Shown here piece after piece: positions 17,090 through 27,893 of a DNA stretch of 64,000 bases. The notes under the pieces were generated by a model. It was not told the DNA's origin, did no database searches, and saw only the letters and a program-made list of their open reading frames with translations. The first letter of the stretch is position 1, and every line of letters starts with the position of its first letter. This DNA is from Alphaproteobacteria bacterium. GTDB lineage: Bacteria; Pseudomonadota; Alphaproteobacteria; Sphingomonadales; Sphingomonadaceae. Location of the stretch: the NCBI GenBank assembly GCA_019232625.1, contig JAFANP010000025.1:1-64000 (forward strand), in the 5' to 3' direction. Position numbers and translations under genes: made by a program.

Positions 17090-18043
17090 TCAGGCGGCGG
17101 CCTCGAGCCCGCGCGGCAGCTTGAACACCATCCGCTCGACGATCCCCTCGCTCTGAGTCTCGGTGACGTCGAAATGCGCGCGGAGGTGGTCGACCACCTC
17201 GCGCACCAGCACTTCCGGAGCGGAGGCGCCGGCGGTGATGCCGAGCGACGCCACGCCCTCGAGCCAAGCCAGGTCGATGTCGCTCGCCCGGCCGATCAGG
17301 CGCGCCTTGGCGCCCTCGCGCTGCGCGACCTCGACGAGGCGCACCGAGTTGGAGCTGTTCGGCGCGCCGATCACGAGCACCGCCTGGCACCGCCCGGCAA
17401 TCTCCTTCACCGCCGCCTGCCGGTTCGACGTCGCGTAGCAGATGTCCTCGCCCAGCGGCGCCCTTATCGCGGGGAAGCGCCGCTCGAGGATGCCGATGAT
17501 CTCGGCGGTGTCGTCGACCGAGAGGGTTGTCTGGGTCAGGTAGGCGAGGCTCGCGGGGTCGGCCGGCTCGACCGCGGCGGCGTCGGCGGCGGTCTCGACC
17601 AGCGTCATCTGGCCTTCGCCGACCTGGCCGAACGTGCCGATCACCTCCGGATGCCCGGCATGGCCGATGAACAGGATGTGCCGGCCTCCCTCCACCAGCC
17701 GCTCCGCCTGGCGGTGGACCTTGGAGACGAGAGGGCAGGTGGCGTCGAGATAATCGAGCCCGCGCTCCCGGGCGGCGGCGGGCACCGTCTTGGGGACGCC
17801 GTGGGCGGAGAAGACCACCGGGAAGCCGTCGGGCACCTCGTCCAGCTCGGCGACGAAGACGGCGCCCTTCTCCTTCAGACGATCGACGACGAAGCGGTTG
17901 TGGACGATCTCGTGGCGGACGTAGACCGGCGCGCCGTAGCGCTCGATCGCCAGCTCGACGATGCGGATCGCGCGGTCCACGCCGGCGCAGAAACCGCGGG
18001 GCGCCGCAATGTGCAACGTCAGGGGTGGCTTGTCTGTCGGCAT
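17090..18043 (-). CDS. ispH: 4-hydroxy-3-methylbut-2-enyl diphosphate reductase (IspH)
   Basis: This 317-residue 4Fe-4S enzyme performs the last step of the MEP isoprenoid pathway, making IPP and DMAPP. The three cluster cysteines are present in [10 protein letters not shown] (C19), [11 protein letters not shown] and [11 protein letters not shown]. The conserved histidines in RHEIVHN and [13 protein letters not shown] and the SSNSVRL substrate loop are also there. It lies upstream of rnhA and is probably co-transcribed with it. It is divergent from the lipoprotein gene at 18160. Confidence 0.96.
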   Translation of the reverse strand: MPTDKPPLTLHIAAPRGFCAGVDRAIRIVELAIERYGAPVYVRHEIVHNRFVVDRLKEKGAVFVAELDEVPDGFPVVFSAHGVPKTVPAAARERGLDYLDATCPLVSKVHRQAERLVEGGRHILFIGHAGHPEVIGTFGQVGEGQMTLVETAADAAAVEPADPASLAYLTQTTLSVDDTAEIIGILERRFPAIRAPLGEDICYATSNRQAAVKEIAGRCQAVLVIGAPNSSNSVRLVEVAQREGAKARLIGRASDIDLAWLEGVASLGITAGASAPEVLVREVVDHLRAHFDVTETQSEGIVERMVFKLPRGLEAAA

Positions 18044-18159
18044 GGCTGCTTTCGGGTCCCTACCGGATTGCTTGCCTCGGCGGAACCCGCTTCCTATGAT
18101 CCGCGGCCTGCCATAAACGGGCGCTTCGCCCCTGCTGCCGAGATGAGGACCAAGAGCCC

Positions 18160-18798
18160 GTGTTCAAGTGCAAAGCGGCCGTTGCCGCGCTGATTCCCGT
18201 CCTTCTCGCCGGCTGCAGCACGGAGGGGACGGTCACCGAGCAGGGTGTGATCGTCAACCGCTCCGCCTGTCCCGCCGTCGCGATCCCGGCCTCGACCGGC
18301 GACATCACCTTGTTCAACCCGGAGAGCAGCCGCGACGCCAGCGCTATCGACGTGGTGGCGAACATCACCAATCTTCGCGCGACCTGCGACGAGACCGGGG
18401 CGAACATCGTCAGCAGCGTCACCTTCGACGTGCAGGCGCAGCGCCGCGACGCGCGGGGCGACCGCGACGTCGTGCTGCCCTATTTCGCCGTGGTCGTGCA
18501 GGGCGGCACCGTCATCCAGTCCAAGTCGGTCAGCCGGGTCGGGCTTCATTTCCCGGACGGCCAGCTGCGCGCCCAGACGCGCGGCAGCGCCTCGGCGACC
18601 GTCCAGCGCGCCTCGGTCGCGCTGCCCGAGGACATTCGCCGGCAGATCACGCGGGAGCGCAAGCCCGGCGACGCGGACGCCGCGATCGATCCAATGGCCG
18701 ACCCGAAGGTGCGCGAGGCGGTGCGCCGGGTCAGCTTCGAAGTGCTGGTCGGCTTCCAGCTGACGCCGGAGCAGCTCGCCTACAACGCGACGCGTTGA
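18160..18798 (+). CDS. Uncharacterised exported lipoprotein
   Basis: This 212-residue protein begins at a GTG with AGGA about 10 nt upstream. It has a basic N-terminus, a hydrophobic stretch and a lipobox LAGC at residues 16-19, so it is probably a lipoprotein. The mature part is beta-rich and has two further cysteines ([17 protein letters not shown]). I do not assign it to a named family. The gene ends about 57 bp before the glycine riboswitch, and nothing links it functionally to the gcv genes. Confidence 0.8.
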   Translation: MFKCKAAVAALIPVLLAGCSTEGTVTEQGVIVNRSACPAVAIPASTGDITLFNPESSRDASAIDVVANITNLRATCDETGANIVSSVTFDVQAQRRDARGDRDVVLPYFAVVVQGGTVIQSKSVSRVGLHFPDGQLRAQTRGSASATVQRASVALPEDIRRQITRERKPGDADAAIDPMADPKVREAVRRVSFEVLVGFQLTPEQLAYNATR

Positions 18799-18854
18799 CA
18801 CCGGAGCGCCGACGTTCCAGAGCGGCCGCGTCGCCCGGTCCCCGGACCGGTGCA

Positions 18855-19062
18855 CGCGCGGGAGAGCGCGGCTGCCGCGAGGCCGTCGCCGCCGAAGGAG
18901 CAACCGCCCCGGAATCTCTCAGGCAGACGGGACCGCGCGCGCAAAGACACTCTGGAAAGCGTCCGCCTTGGCCGAGGCTCAGGCGGACCACCGAAGGTGT
19001 AACCCTCCGTCGCCCAGGCCATGGCGGGGAAAGCTCTCAGGTCCAGTGACAGAGGGGGACGT
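18855..19062 (+). promoter_or_regulatory. Tandem glycine riboswitch upstream of gcvT
   Basis: Two glycine aptamers lie in tandem 60 nt before the gcvT start. Aptamer 1 shows GGGAGAG (18860-18866), CCGCCGAAGGAGCAAC, AATCTCTCAGGCA and ACTCTGGAAAG. Aptamer 2 shows CCACCGAAGGTGTAAC, AAAGCTCTCAGGTCCA and GTGACAGAGGGGG. These are the hallmark conserved core segments of the family. Glycine binding normally switches on glycine cleavage genes, consistent with the downstream operon. The outer boundaries are approximate, and I did not fold the expression platform. Confidence 0.94.
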
Positions 19063-19120
19063 ATTGCGACAACGATCGGCTCCGCCGGGCGTTGGAGCGG
19101 CGCCCCCGGAGACACTGAGC

Positions 19121-20236
19121 ATGAGCGAACCCGCCGACCGCCGCCTTCCACTTCACGACTGGCACGTCGCGCGCGGCGCGCGGATGGTGCCGTTCGCCGG
19201 CTATGCGATGCCGATCCAATATGAGGGGATCCTGGCGGAGCATCGCTGGACCCGCGGCTCGGCCGGCCTGTTCGACGTCAGCCACATGGGCCAGCTCATC
19301 GTCGCCGGGCCGGAGGCGGAGGCCGGCCTCGACGCGCTGCTCCCCGCCGACCTTCGCATCCTCAAGGACGGGCGGCTGCGCTATTCCCTGCTGCTCGCGG
19401 AGGATGGCGGCATCCTCGACGACCTGATGGTGACGCGGCGCGACGACCATTTCTACGTCGTCGTCAACGGCGCCACCAAGGACGCCGACATCGCCCATAT
19501 GGAGGAGCGGCTGCCGCGCGGCGCCGTGCTCGATCACATGAAGGAGCAGGCCCTGCTCGCCCTTCAGGGGCCCAAGGCGGTGGACGCCTTGTCCCGGCTG
19601 GCGCCGGGGGTGGAGGCGCTCGGCTTCATGAGCGGCGGCGCGTACGAGCTGGCGGGCGGCCCGGCCTGGATCAGCCGCTCCGGCTACACCGGCGAGGACG
19701 GGTTCGAGATTTCCGTCCCCGGCAGCCGAGTCGCCGCCGTCGCCGAGGCGCTGGCGGGCGAGCCGGAGGTGAAGCCGATCGGTCTCGGCGCCCGCGACTC
19801 GCTCCGGCTCGAGGCGGGGCTGCCGCTCTACGGCCACGATCTCGATCCGGAGACGACCCCCGTCGAGGCGGACCTCGCCTTCGCCATCTCGAAACGGCGG
19901 CGGGGCGAGGGCGGCTTCGCGGGCTGGCACCGCATCATGGCCGAGCTCGAGGGGGGGCCGATCCGCCGCCGCGTCGGCCTCGCCGTCGAGGGACGCCAGC
20001 CGGTGCGCGAGGGCGCGGCGGTGGTCGACGCGGACGGCGACGAGGTCGGCAAGGTGACGAGCGGCGGTTTCTCGCCGGTGCTCGAGGCGCCGATCGCGAT
20101 GGCCTACGTCCCCGCCGCCTCGGCGGCCCCGGGCAGCGCCGTCCGCCTCGTCCAGAGAGGCAAGATTTTCGAGGCGAAGGTCGTGCCCATGCCCTTCGTC
20201 CCGCACAAATACCATCGCAAGGGAGCCGCCGTATGA
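19121..20236 (+). CDS. gcvT: Glycine cleavage system T protein (aminomethyltransferase)
   Basis: This 371-residue protein transfers the methylene group from the aminomethyl-lipoyl H protein to tetrahydrofolate, releasing ammonia. Family motifs seen: [51 protein letters not shown] and the C-terminal barrel [19 protein letters not shown]. The ATG at 19121 follows the riboswitch; an open frame upstream to 18968 runs through the aptamer and is not coding. The stop overlaps gcvH by 4 bp. Confidence 0.96.
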   Translation: MSEPADRRLPLHDWHVARGARMVPFAGYAMPIQYEGILAEHRWTRGSAGLFDVSHMGQLIVAGPEAEAGLDALLPADLRILKDGRLRYSLLLAEDGGILDDLMVTRRDDHFYVVVNGATKDADIAHMEERLPRGAVLDHMKEQALLALQGPKAVDALSRLAPGVEALGFMSGGAYELAGGPAWISRSGYTGEDGFEISVPGSRVAAVAEALAGEPEVKPIGLGARDSLRLEAGLPLYGHDLDPETTPVEADLAFAISKRRRGEGGFAGWHRIMAELEGGPIRRRVGLAVEGRQPVREGAAVVDADGDEVGKVTSGGFSPVLEAPIAMAYVPAASAAPGSAVRLVQRGKIFEAKVVPMPFVPHKYHRKGAAV

Positions 20237-20604
20237 CCGTTTACTACACGAAGGAGCATGAGTGGGTGCGCGTCGAGGGCGACCAGGCGACGGTCGGGAT
20301 CACCGATTTCGCCCAGGGTCAGCTCGGCGACATCGTCTTCGTCGACCTGCCCAGGGCGGGCCGCCAGGTGACCACCGGCGCCGAGGCCGCGGTCGTCGAA
20401 TCGGTCAAGGCCGCTTCCGACGTCTACGCGCCCGTCTCCGGCGAGGTGACCGAGGCGAACAGCGCCCTCGCGGACGACCCCGCCCTCGCCAATACCGATC
20501 CTGAGGGGGAGGGCTGGTTCTTCCGTCTCCGCCTGTCCGATCCGAGCGAGCTCGACGGGCTGATGGACGCCGACTCCTACAAGAGCTTCTGCGACAGTCA
20601 GTGA
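20233..20604 (+). CDS. gcvH: Glycine cleavage system H protein
   Basis: This 123-residue protein carries the lipoyl arm that shuttles the aminomethyl intermediate between P, T and L proteins. The lipoylation site is K59 in [15 protein letters not shown]. The N-terminal [11 protein letters not shown] and the C-terminal [15 protein letters not shown] are characteristic. It overlaps gcvT by 4 bp, and the next gene also starts within its stop codon. Confidence 0.97.
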   Translation: MTVYYTKEHEWVRVEGDQATVGITDFAQGQLGDIVFVDLPRAGRQVTTGAEAAVVESVKAASDVYAPVSGEVTEANSALADDPALANTDPEGEGWFFRLRLSDPSELDGLMDADSYKSFCDSQ

Positions 20605-21077
20605 GGCGGGCCGCAGCCTTGATCCTGGCCGGAAGCGTGGCGGCTTCGTGCCACCGCGAGCCCGATCGGGTGCTCTCGATCTTCGAGGTCGTCGCGAACA
20701 TCGACGCGCTGAACGGCCGGACGGTCAAGGTAGGCGGCTTCCTGCCGGAATGCGGCGGCTACGACTGCCTGCTCTACGGCAGCGAGGCGGACGGGCGACG
20801 GGTGAAGGCGTGGACGGAACTCGCCCGGGCGCACCGGCGCGTGCCCGACTCCGAACTTCCCGAAGGCCTGGGGATCGGCTCGGACGACGGGTTCGACCGC
20901 AAGGCCGCGCCCTTCGTCGGCCAGTATGTGCTGATCACCGGCACGGTCGACAAACGCTGCCGCGACCACGGCGAAATGGGTTGCACGGATCGCGCGCCCG
21001 AAATCCATCCCAAGTCCATCCGGCCGTGGCAGCCGCCGGCAGGGGGACAGGGACGAGTGCTGGAGAAGAGAACGTGA
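20601..21077 (+). CDS. Uncharacterised exported protein inside the gcv operon
   Basis: This 158-residue protein starts at a GTG overlapping the gcvH stop. The N-terminus is a short signal-like stretch ending in AASC (residues 14-17), a weak lipobox. The mature part resembles a small beta-barrel/OB-type fold: an [18 protein letters not shown] strand pair, a CGGYDC pair and [16 protein letters not shown], with several cysteines ([11 protein letters not shown]). I do not recognise a named family. Its tight coupling to gcvH and to the methyltransferase that follows is unusual for a gcv operon. Confidence 0.75.
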   Translation: MRRAAALILAGSVAASCHREPDRVLSIFEVVANIDALNGRTVKVGGFLPECGGYDCLLYGSEADGRRVKAWTELARAHRRVPDSELPEGLGIGSDDGFDRKAAPFVGQYVLITGTVDKRCRDHGEMGCTDRAPEIHPKSIRPWQPPAGGQGRVLEKRT

Positions 21078-21859
21078 CGCTGAACCCCTCCTCGCAATGG
21101 TCGCCGGCCGATTATGCGAGCAACGCCGCCTTCGTGCCTGCGCTGGGAGGCGCGGCGGTCGAGCTGCTCGCGCCGCGGCCGGGCGAGCTCATCCTCGACC
21201 TCGGCTGTGGGGACGGAGTCCTGACGGAGCGGATCATCGCCTCGGGCGCCCGGGTGATCGGCCTCGACGCCTCGCCCGAGATGGTCGACGCGGCGCGCCG
21301 CCGCGGCGTCGACGCCTTCGTCGCCGATGCGCAGGCGCTCGATCTCGAAGCGCAGGCGGGGCGCTTCGGCCAGTTCGACGCGGCTTTCTCGAACGCCGCG
21401 CTGCACTGGATGCTGGATCCGGACGCGGTCGCCAGCGGCGTCTTCGCCATGCTGCGGCCCGGTGGCCGCTTCGCGGGGGAAATGGGCGGCGAGGGCAATA
21501 TCGCCACGCTCCGCCAGGGCATACGCGACGAGCTTTCCGCGCGCGGCTATCCGGTGCCGGCGGAGGACCCGCAATGGTATCCGAGCGTCGAGGAGTTCAC
21601 CCGCCTCTACGCCTGCGCCGGCTTCACCGCGATCAAGGCGCAGCGCATCCCGCGCCCGACGCCGCTCCCCTCAGGGGTCGCGGGATGGGTAAAGACCTTC
21701 CGCGCCGGCTGGCTCGACGTCGCCCAGGTGCCGCAGGAGGCGCGGGACGAAGTCGCCGCCGCGATCGAGGCCCGTCTCCAGCCTCTGCTCCAGCAGCCGG
21801 ACGGCAGCTGGACCGCCGACTATGTCCGCCTCCGCTTCACGATGAGAAAGCCCGACTGA
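21074..21859 (+). CDS. Class I SAM-dependent methyltransferase
   Basis: This 261-residue protein starts at a GTG overlapping the previous stop. Motif I is plain ([16 protein letters not shown]) with the acidic end of strand 2 ([12 protein letters not shown]), motif [10 protein letters not shown] and the later [16 protein letters not shown]. It resembles trans-aconitate-type or generic class I methyltransferases; the substrate is unknown. Its stop overlaps the gcvPA start by one base (TGATG), so it is translated within the gcv operon. Confidence 0.85.
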   Translation: MTLNPSSQWSPADYASNAAFVPALGGAAVELLAPRPGELILDLGCGDGVLTERIIASGARVIGLDASPEMVDAARRRGVDAFVADAQALDLEAQAGRFGQFDAAFSNAALHWMLDPDAVASGVFAMLRPGGRFAGEMGGEGNIATLRQGIRDELSARGYPVPAEDPQWYPSVEEFTRLYACAGFTAIKAQRIPRPTPLPSGVAGWVKTFRAGWLDVAQVPQEARDEVAAAIEARLQPLLQQPDGSWTADYVRLRFTMRKPD

Positions 21860-23217
21860 TGCGTTACCTGCCGCTGGCCGATGCCGACCGGAGCGAGATG
21901 CTCCGCGCCGTGGGCGCCGGCTCCATCGAGGCGCTGTTCGTGGACGTGCCGGAAGCGGCGCGCCTCGACGGCAAGATACACGACCTCCCCGACCATGCGA
22001 GCGAGATGGCCGTCGAGCGCCGGCTCACCGCACTGGCGCGGAAGAACCTCGTCGCCGGCGACGTTCCCTTCTTCCTCGGCTGCGGCGCCTACCGGCACCA
22101 TATCCCCGCCTCGGTCGACCATCTCATCCAGCGCGGCGAGTTCCTGACCAGCTACACGCCCTACCAGCCGGAGATCGCCCAGGGCACGCTCCAGGCCCTG
22201 TTCGAGTTCCAGACGCAGGTCGCCCGGCTCTACGGGTGCGACGTCGCCAACGCCTCGATGTACGACGGATCGACCGCCTGCTGGGAGGCGATCGGCATGG
22301 CACGGCGGATCACCCGCCGCGGCAAGGCGCTGCTCTCCTCCGGTCTCCATCCCCACTACGTCTCCGTCGCAAGGACGATGGCGCGCTTCACCGGCGACCG
22401 GCTCGAGACGGGCGCGCCGGAGCTTCGCCCGGAGCCCGACACGGACGCGCTCGCCGAGCGCGTCGACGGCGAGACGAGCTGCGTCGTCGTCCAATATCCC
22501 GACATTCTCGGCCGCATCGGCGACCTCTCGGCGCTGGCCGAGCGCTGCCACGCGGCGGGAGCCCTGCTGGTCGCCGTGGTGACCGAGCCGGTCGCACTCG
22601 GCTTGATAAGGGCGCCGGGCGAGATGGGCGCCGACATCGTCGTGGGGGAGGGCCAGTCGATCGGCGTCGGCCTGAACTTCGGCGGCCCCTATGTCGGTCT
22701 GTTCGCGACGCGCGACAAATATGTCCGGCAGATGCCGGGCCGCCTCGCCGGCGAGACGGTCGACGCGGAAGGGAAGCGCGGCTTCGTCCTCACCCTCTCC
22801 ACCCGCGAGCAGCATATCCGCCGCGAGAAGGCGACGTCGAACATCTGCACCAATTCGGGCCTGTGCGCGCTCGCTTTCTCGATCCACATGACCCTGCTCG
22901 GCGAGAAGGGATTGCGGCAGCTCGCGGAGGCCAATCATCGAAGGGCGTCGGAAGCGGCGGAGCGGTTGACCGGCATCGCCGGCGTCACGCTGGTCAATTC
23001 GAGCTTCTTCAACGAATTCACCCTGCGCCTGCCCAAGGAGGCGCGACCGGTGGTGCGGGCGATGGCGGAAGGACGGGTCCTCGGCGGCGTCTCCCTGGGC
23101 CGGCTCTATCCGGGCGAGGCGAGCCTCGCCAACGGCCTGGTGGTCGCGGTCACCGAGACCGTGACCGGCGAGGATATCGAGGCTCTTGCCGCCGCGCTCG
23201 AGGAGGCGCTCGCATGA
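21859..23217 (+). CDS. gcvPA: Glycine dehydrogenase (decarboxylating) subunit 1
   Basis: This 452-residue protein is the N-terminal half of the split P protein, which decarboxylates glycine with PLP bound by its partner. Signatures: [18 protein letters not shown] near residue 75, [20 protein letters not shown] and the C-terminal [11 protein letters not shown]. The split gcvPA/gcvPB form replaces a single ~950-residue GcvP. The start overlaps the methyltransferase stop and its own stop overlaps gcvPB by 4 bp. Confidence 0.95.
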   Translation: MRYLPLADADRSEMLRAVGAGSIEALFVDVPEAARLDGKIHDLPDHASEMAVERRLTALARKNLVAGDVPFFLGCGAYRHHIPASVDHLIQRGEFLTSYTPYQPEIAQGTLQALFEFQTQVARLYGCDVANASMYDGSTACWEAIGMARRITRRGKALLSSGLHPHYVSVARTMARFTGDRLETGAPELRPEPDTDALAERVDGETSCVVVQYPDILGRIGDLSALAERCHAAGALLVAVVTEPVALGLIRAPGEMGADIVVGEGQSIGVGLNFGGPYVGLFATRDKYVRQMPGRLAGETVDAEGKRGFVLTLSTREQHIRREKATSNICTNSGLCALAFSIHMTLLGEKGLRQLAEANHRRASEAAERLTGIAGVTLVNSSFFNEFTLRLPKEARPVVRAMAEGRVLGGVSLGRLYPGEASLANGLVVAVTETVTGEDIEALAAALEEALA

Positions 23218-24782
23218 CGATGAACAAAGAGGGTCGGCCGACCCGCCCCGAGGTCGCCGCCGCCGGACCGGCCCCCACCTTCACCGGCAACCGCGCGCTG
23301 ATGCTGGAGGAACCGTTGCTGTTCGAGATCGGCGACGGGGAAACGACCGGCGTCGATTTCGACCCGGCTTCGCCGGCCGGCGACGATCGCCTCGGCGGAC
23401 TGCGGCGCAACCGGCCGATCGGGCTGGCGGGCCTGTCGGAGCCGCAAACCGTACGCCATTACACTCGCTTGTCCCGCCAGAATTACGCGATCGATCTCGG
23501 CCTCTTCCCGCTCGGCTCGTGCACGATGAAGCACAATCCGCGCCTGTGCGAGCGAATGGCGCGGCTGCCCGGCTTCGCCGACATCCACCCGATGCAGCCG
23601 GTCGACACGGTGCAGGGGGCGCTGGAGCTGATCGTCGAGCTCGGCCGCTGGCTGGTGACGCTGACCGGAATGCACTCGGTGGCGATGAGCCCGAAGGCGG
23701 GCGCGCACGGGGAATTGTGCGGCCTGCTCGCCATCCGCGCCGCGCTCGAGGCGCGGGGCGACGCGCGGCAGGTGGTGCTGGTCCCGGAGAGCGCGCACGG
23801 CACGAACCCGGCGACCGCCGCTTTCGTCCGCTACCGGGTCGAGAGCATCCCCGCCAATGCTCGCGGCCGGGTCGATCTGGAGGCGCTGAGGAGCCGGCTC
23901 GGCCCGGACGTGGCGGCGGTGATGATCACCAACCCCAATACGTGCGGCCTGTTCGAGCCGGACATGGTCGCCATCTCCGATCTGGTCCATGCGGCGGGCG
24001 GCCTGGTCTATTGCGACGGCGCCAATTTCAACGCCATCGTCGGGCGCGTCCGCCCGGGCGACCTAGGCATCGACGCGATGCACATCAACCTCCACAAGAC
24101 CTTCTCGACCCCCCACGGCGGCGGCGGCCCCGGCGCCGGGCCGGTCGTCTTCTCCGAGGCGCTGACCCCGTTCGCGCCTCTTCCCTTCGTCGAGAGGCAG
24201 GGCGATCACTACGCGCTCGTGGAGGAGGAGAATGCCGGCGAGCATCACGGCTCGAGCTTCGGCCGCATGGTCGCGTTCCACGGCCAGATGGGGATGTTCA
24301 GCCGGGCGCTGGCCTATATCCTCAGCCACGGCGCAGACGGCCTGCGGCAGGTGTCGGGCGATGCGGTGCTCAACGCCAATTACGTCCTGCGCCGCCTCGA
24401 GGACGTGCTCGACGCGCCGTTCGGGGCGAGCGGGCCGTGCATGCACGAGGCGCTGTTCAGCGACAAAGGCTTCGCCGAGGGCCTCTCCACGCTCGATCTC
24501 GCCAAGGGGCTGATCGACGAAGGCTATCACCCGATGACGATGTATTTCCCGCTGGTCGTCCACGGCGCGATGCTGGTCGAGCCCACCGAGACCGAATCCA
24601 AGGCGGCGCTGGACGAGTTCATCGGCGCGCTCCGCTCGGTGGTCGAGCGGGCCAAGGCAGGCGACGAGAGCCTCAAGGCCGCGCCCTTCCACGCGCCGCG
24701 CCGGCGGCTCGACGAGACGCAGGCGGCGCGCAAGCCGGTGCTGGTCTGGAAGGAGTCCCCCGCGGCAGAGGCGGCGGAATAG
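23214..24782 (+). CDS. gcvPB: Glycine dehydrogenase (decarboxylating) subunit 2
   Basis: This 522-residue protein is the PLP-binding half of the split P protein. The Schiff-base lysine is K295 in [16 protein letters not shown]. Other family signatures are [17 protein letters not shown] near the N-terminus and [15 protein letters not shown]. It forms the active P protein with GcvPA. It is the last gene of the riboswitch-controlled operon; the next gene begins 82 bp later. Confidence 0.96.
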   Translation: MTMNKEGRPTRPEVAAAGPAPTFTGNRALMLEEPLLFEIGDGETTGVDFDPASPAGDDRLGGLRRNRPIGLAGLSEPQTVRHYTRLSRQNYAIDLGLFPLGSCTMKHNPRLCERMARLPGFADIHPMQPVDTVQGALELIVELGRWLVTLTGMHSVAMSPKAGAHGELCGLLAIRAALEARGDARQVVLVPESAHGTNPATAAFVRYRVESIPANARGRVDLEALRSRLGPDVAAVMITNPNTCGLFEPDMVAISDLVHAAGGLVYCDGANFNAIVGRVRPGDLGIDAMHINLHKTFSTPHGGGGPGAGPVVFSEALTPFAPLPFVERQGDHYALVEEENAGEHHGSSFGRMVAFHGQMGMFSRALAYILSHGADGLRQVSGDAVLNANYVLRRLEDVLDAPFGASGPCMHEALFSDKGFAEGLSTLDLAKGLIDEGYHPMTMYFPLVVHGAMLVEPTETESKAALDEFIGALRSVVERAKAGDESLKAAPFHAPRRRLDETQAARKPVLVWKESPAAEAAE

Positions 24783-24864
24783 GGGCCACCGGGGCCGGCA
24801 TGGCGGATAGCTTCGGTTTGAGCCCCGCCGGATAAGACCCCAGGGAAAGACAATCCGACGGCGC

Positions 24865-25485
24865 ATGACGGCCCAACCTCCCTACACGGCGCGACGAAGC
24901 GCCCCCGCGGCGCTCCGCAACCGGGCGCCGATCGCCGCCGTGCTGCGCGACGTGCTGCCGGAGCGGGGGGTCGTGCTCGAGCTTGCCAGCGGAACGGGCG
25001 AGCATGCGGTGCATTTCGCCGGCCTCTTCCCGCACCTCGCCTGGCAACCTTCCGATCCGGACCCGGACTCGCTCGCCTCTATCCGCGCCTGGCGAGCGGC
25101 GGAGCGCCTGCCCAATTTGCGCGAGCCGCTGCGGCTGGACGCCGCCGCCGCCAAGGCCTGGCCGGCCTTGGCCGCCGACGCCATCCTCTGCATCAACATG
25201 GTCCACATCAGCCCGTGGACGGCGACGCAGGGGCTGATGCGCGGCGCCGGGCGGCTGCTCGGGCCGGGGGCGCCGCTGATCCTCTACGGGCCCTATCGGC
25301 GCGACGGCGTGCCGACCGCGCCGAGCAACGAGGCGTTCGACGCCTCGCTTCGCGCCCGCAACCCCGCCTGGGGCCTGCGCGCCCTGGACGCCGTGGAGTC
25401 CGAAGCGGAGGCGAACGGCCTTGCGCTCGACCGGGTCGTCGAGATGCCGACGAACAACCTCACAATCATGTTCCGGCGGCGCTGA
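24865..25485 (+). CDS. DUF938-family SAM-dependent methyltransferase
   Basis: This 206-residue protein matches the DUF938 family: an N-terminal [17 protein letters not shown] segment, a SAM-binding motif [33 protein letters not shown] and the characteristic [17 protein letters not shown]. The family is a predicted class I methyltransferase of unknown substrate. The start is the ATG at 24865. It may be transcribed with the gcv operon 82 bp upstream, but no coupling is visible. Confidence 0.86.
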   Translation: MTAQPPYTARRSAPAALRNRAPIAAVLRDVLPERGVVLELASGTGEHAVHFAGLFPHLAWQPSDPDPDSLASIRAWRAAERLPNLREPLRLDAAAAKAWPALAADAILCINMVHISPWTATQGLMRGAGRLLGPGAPLILYGPYRRDGVPTAPSNEAFDASLRARNPAWGLRALDAVESEAEANGLALDRVVEMPTNNLTIMFRRR

Positions 25486-25488
25486 TCC

Positions 25489-25734
25489 TCAGCGCTCGTT
25501 GAACCTCGGCAGGTCGGCCTGCTCGGGCTTGTCGCTGTCGCGCACGCGGGTGACGCCGTCGCCGTCGCCGACCTCCTCGCGAAGCTCGTCCCGCGCGCCG
25601 ATGTCGCGCTGCAGGTCGCCGCCGGCCGAGCCGCCGAAGGCGGGGGCGTCGTCCGCCCCCTCGATCAGGGTCGAATCGTCGATGCGGCGGGCGGTCTCGG
25701 CGCGGTCGGCGCCGCGGTCGGTGCGGTCGGTCAT
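25489..25734 (-). CDS. Small acidic hydrophilic protein, unknown function
   Basis: This 81-residue protein is very rich in Asp, Glu, Arg and Gly and has no hydrophobic segment, suggesting an intrinsically disordered protein. The ATG at 25734 has an excellent ribosome site (GAAGGAGAGG just upstream), which supports it as a real gene. It lies 23 bp downstream of the PAP2 phosphatase gene on the same strand and is convergent with the DUF938 gene. No family is recognised. Confidence 0.62.
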   Translation of the reverse strand: MTDRTDRGADRAETARRIDDSTLIEGADDAPAFGGSAGGDLQRDIGARDELREEVGDGDGVTRVRDSDKPEQADLPRFNER

Positions 25735-25757
25735 GATCCTCTCCTTCGTCGGGAGAC

Positions 25758-26363
25758 TCAATGCGGCTGCCGCGCCCGCGTTCCGCCGGCCAGCCGCACC
25801 AGCAGCAGCGTCCAGCCCGCGCCGAACGCCCATCCGCCGATCACGTCGCTCGGCCAGTGGACGGCGAGGACGAGGCGGGTGAGGCCGACCAGGCCGGCGA
25901 GGACGAGCGCCAGCGCCACCGCCGGCGCGCGCAGGCGCGGCGAAGAGACGGCGAGCAGCGCGAAGCCGAGCCACGTCATCGTCGAATAGGCCGCGTGGCC
26001 GCTCGGATAGGAGAGGCTCGCCACCTCGACGAGGCGGCCGCTTTCGTCGGGCCGCGCGCGGCCGATCGCCGCCTTCTCGAACTCGACCAGCAGCCGCCCG
26101 CCGAGGATCAGGATGAGGTAGAGGATCCCGGCGCGGGGCGAGCGCAGGAAGACGAGCGCCGCGGCCCCCGCCAGCGTCAGCGGCAGCAGGATGGTCCAGT
26201 CGCCGAGATGGGTGAGGAGGCGCGCGGCCGGCACCAGCGCCGGCACGTGGAAGAGCCCGGCGAGCGCTCCGTCGGCGTCCGACGCGGGTCCGCCGAGGAA
26301 GAGCATCGCCACCCACAAGGCGGCGAGGATCGAGATGAGCAGCCAGGGGCGAAATCGGTCCAT
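25758..26363 (-). CDS. PAP2-family membrane phosphatase
   Basis: This 201-residue protein has about six membrane helices and the three-part PAP2 phosphatase motif: KAAIGRARPDE (motif 1), YPSGHAAYS (motif 2) and VLAVHWPSDVIGG (motif 3, with the nucleophilic histidine). It probably removes phosphate from lipid phosphates such as phosphatidate or undecaprenyl diphosphate at the periplasmic face. The ATG at 26363 puts the first helix at residues 8-24. Confidence 0.9.
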   Translation of the reverse strand: MDRFRPWLLISILAALWVAMLFLGGPASDADGALAGLFHVPALVPAARLLTHLGDWTILLPLTLAGAAALVFLRSPRAGILYLILILGGRLLVEFEKAAIGRARPDESGRLVEVASLSYPSGHAAYSTMTWLGFALLAVSSPRLRAPAVALALVLAGLVGLTRLVLAVHWPSDVIGGWAFGAGWTLLLVRLAGGTRARQPH

Positions 26364-26505
26364 GCCGGTCCCTCGCAAACGCGCGCCGCCGCGTCGAGTC
26401 CCGCCGTGCCGACGAGCGGTTTCGCGCCCGCGACGGATCGGGAGGCGCCGGACTCCGCAATGGACCTGATCTGTGTTAGCACCGAGTCGGGGAAGCGGGG
26501 TGGGA

Positions 26506-26670
26506 ATGGAAAGCAACGAGCGATATTGGACACGCCGTGCGGTCGAGGAGCTGCGCGCCGAGGCGCGCGCCATCACGCCCGAGGCGAAGGCGCGAAGACG
26601 GGCGCTTGCCGAAGCCTTCGCCGCCAAGGCCCGCCTCTGCCTCGCCGCCGCGCCGCGCGAGCTCGCTTGA
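26506..26670 (+). CDS. Small basic Ala-rich protein, unknown function
   Basis: This 54-residue protein (ATG at 26506, with GGGGTGGGA upstream) is a single predicted charged helix rich in Ala, Arg and Glu (RYWTRRAVEELRAEARA). Small proteins of this appearance occur in sphingomonads, but I cannot name a family. It stands alone between the PAP2 gene and the dioxygenase pseudogene. Confidence 0.5.
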   Translation: MESNERYWTRRAVEELRAEARAITPEAKARRRALAEAFAAKARLCLAAAPRELA

Positions 26671-26756
26671 TCCGACCGTCGCCGCCGCGGCACGCATCCC
26701 GCCGCCGCCCGGAACGTTGAGGCGAAGCGCGAGGAGCCGCGCGAGGGAGTAACGCG

Positions 26757-27607
26757 ATGGCCAGGATGCCCGCCCTGTTCATCGGCCACGGCAGCCCGAT
26801 GAACACGCTCGAGCGCAACGGCTATACCGACGCCTGGCGGGCGCTCGGCCGCCGCCTGCCCCGCCCGCGCGCGCTGCTCGTCGTCTCGGCCCATTGGTAT
26901 ATCGGTGCGACCGCGGTGACGGCGATGGCCCGGCCGCGCACCATCCACGATTTCTACGGCTTCCCGCCCGAGCTGTTCGCCTTCGATTATCCCGCCCCCG
27001 GCGCGCCCGACCTTGCCGCGGAGGTGGTCGAGACGGTGAAGCCGCACTGGGTCGGGCTCGACCGGGACCAATGGGGGCTGGACCATGGCACCTGGAGCGT
27101 CCTCGCCCACCTCTATCCGCAGGCCGACGTGCCGGTCGTCCAGCTTTCGATCAATGCCCTGAAGCCGCTCGACTATCATCTCGAGCTCGCCGCCCGGCTG
27201 GCGCCGTTGCGCGAGCGGGGGTGATGGTCGTCGCCAGCGGCAACGTCGTCCACAACCTCCGGCGGGTGGAGTGGGGCCGGCCGGACGCGGCCTTCGACTG
27301 GGCGGAGCGGTTCGACGACGCGGTCGCGGCCCAGATGGCCGAGGCGCCGGACGGGATCCTCAAGCTGGTCGAGCATCCCGACTACGCGCTCGCCGTTCCG
27401 ACGCCCGATCACTTCGTCCCGCTCCTCTACCTCGCCGGCCTCGCCGCGGCGGACGGAAAAGCGGCGGAACCCCTGCTGCGCGGTTATGCCATGGGCTCCA
27501 TCTCGATGAGCGGCTACGCCCTCGGAACGGGCGCGCCGCAGGGAGAGGAGGCCGCGGGGGCGGCCACCTTGCCGGCCGGAGTCCCGCCCGATCAGACCAA
27601 CATGTGA
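26757..27607 (+). pseudogene. ygiD: YgiD/DODA-type extradiol dioxygenase, frameshifted
   Basis: The first 155 codons (26757-27224) encode the N-terminal part of a YgiD/4,5-DOPA extradiol dioxygenase: [10 protein letters not shown] (H11), VVSAHWY (H46) and [11 protein letters not shown]. The frame then hits TGA at 27222-27224, right after a run of five G. The missing remainder continues in the +1 frame to 27607 (VVASGNVVHNLRRVEWG with the conserved His, then YALGTGAP). One extra G in the run would restore an intact ~283-residue protein. This is either a true inactivating indel, a phase-variable tract or a sequencing error in the homopolymer. Confidence 0.85.
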
Positions 27608-27893
27608 GGCGGCGCGGCGTGGCCGGGGCGAAACCGCGCCGTTGCGCACTGGACACTTGCCGCGCCGGGAGTCACCTTGGTCGTCCAAGCAGCGTCGGGG
27701 GGACGAGTCGCTTCGCGAACAAGTGAAGAGTAGACCGAGCCGGTCCCACTCTTTTCGTTCAATCGGTTCTGCCGAACAGGATTAGATCGGGAGCGGCCGC
27801 GCCAGCATCATCGTAGCTTTTGTTTGCTCTGTCTTCGCGGGAAATGCGGGTGTCCGCTGCGCCTGATCGTCGAATAACGGGGAGGAATTCGGC

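Noticed and set aside
18968-19120. In-frame extension of gcvT upstream of 19121
   Set aside because: The extension runs through the second glycine aptamer, and the family's N-terminus starts at the ATG at 19121.
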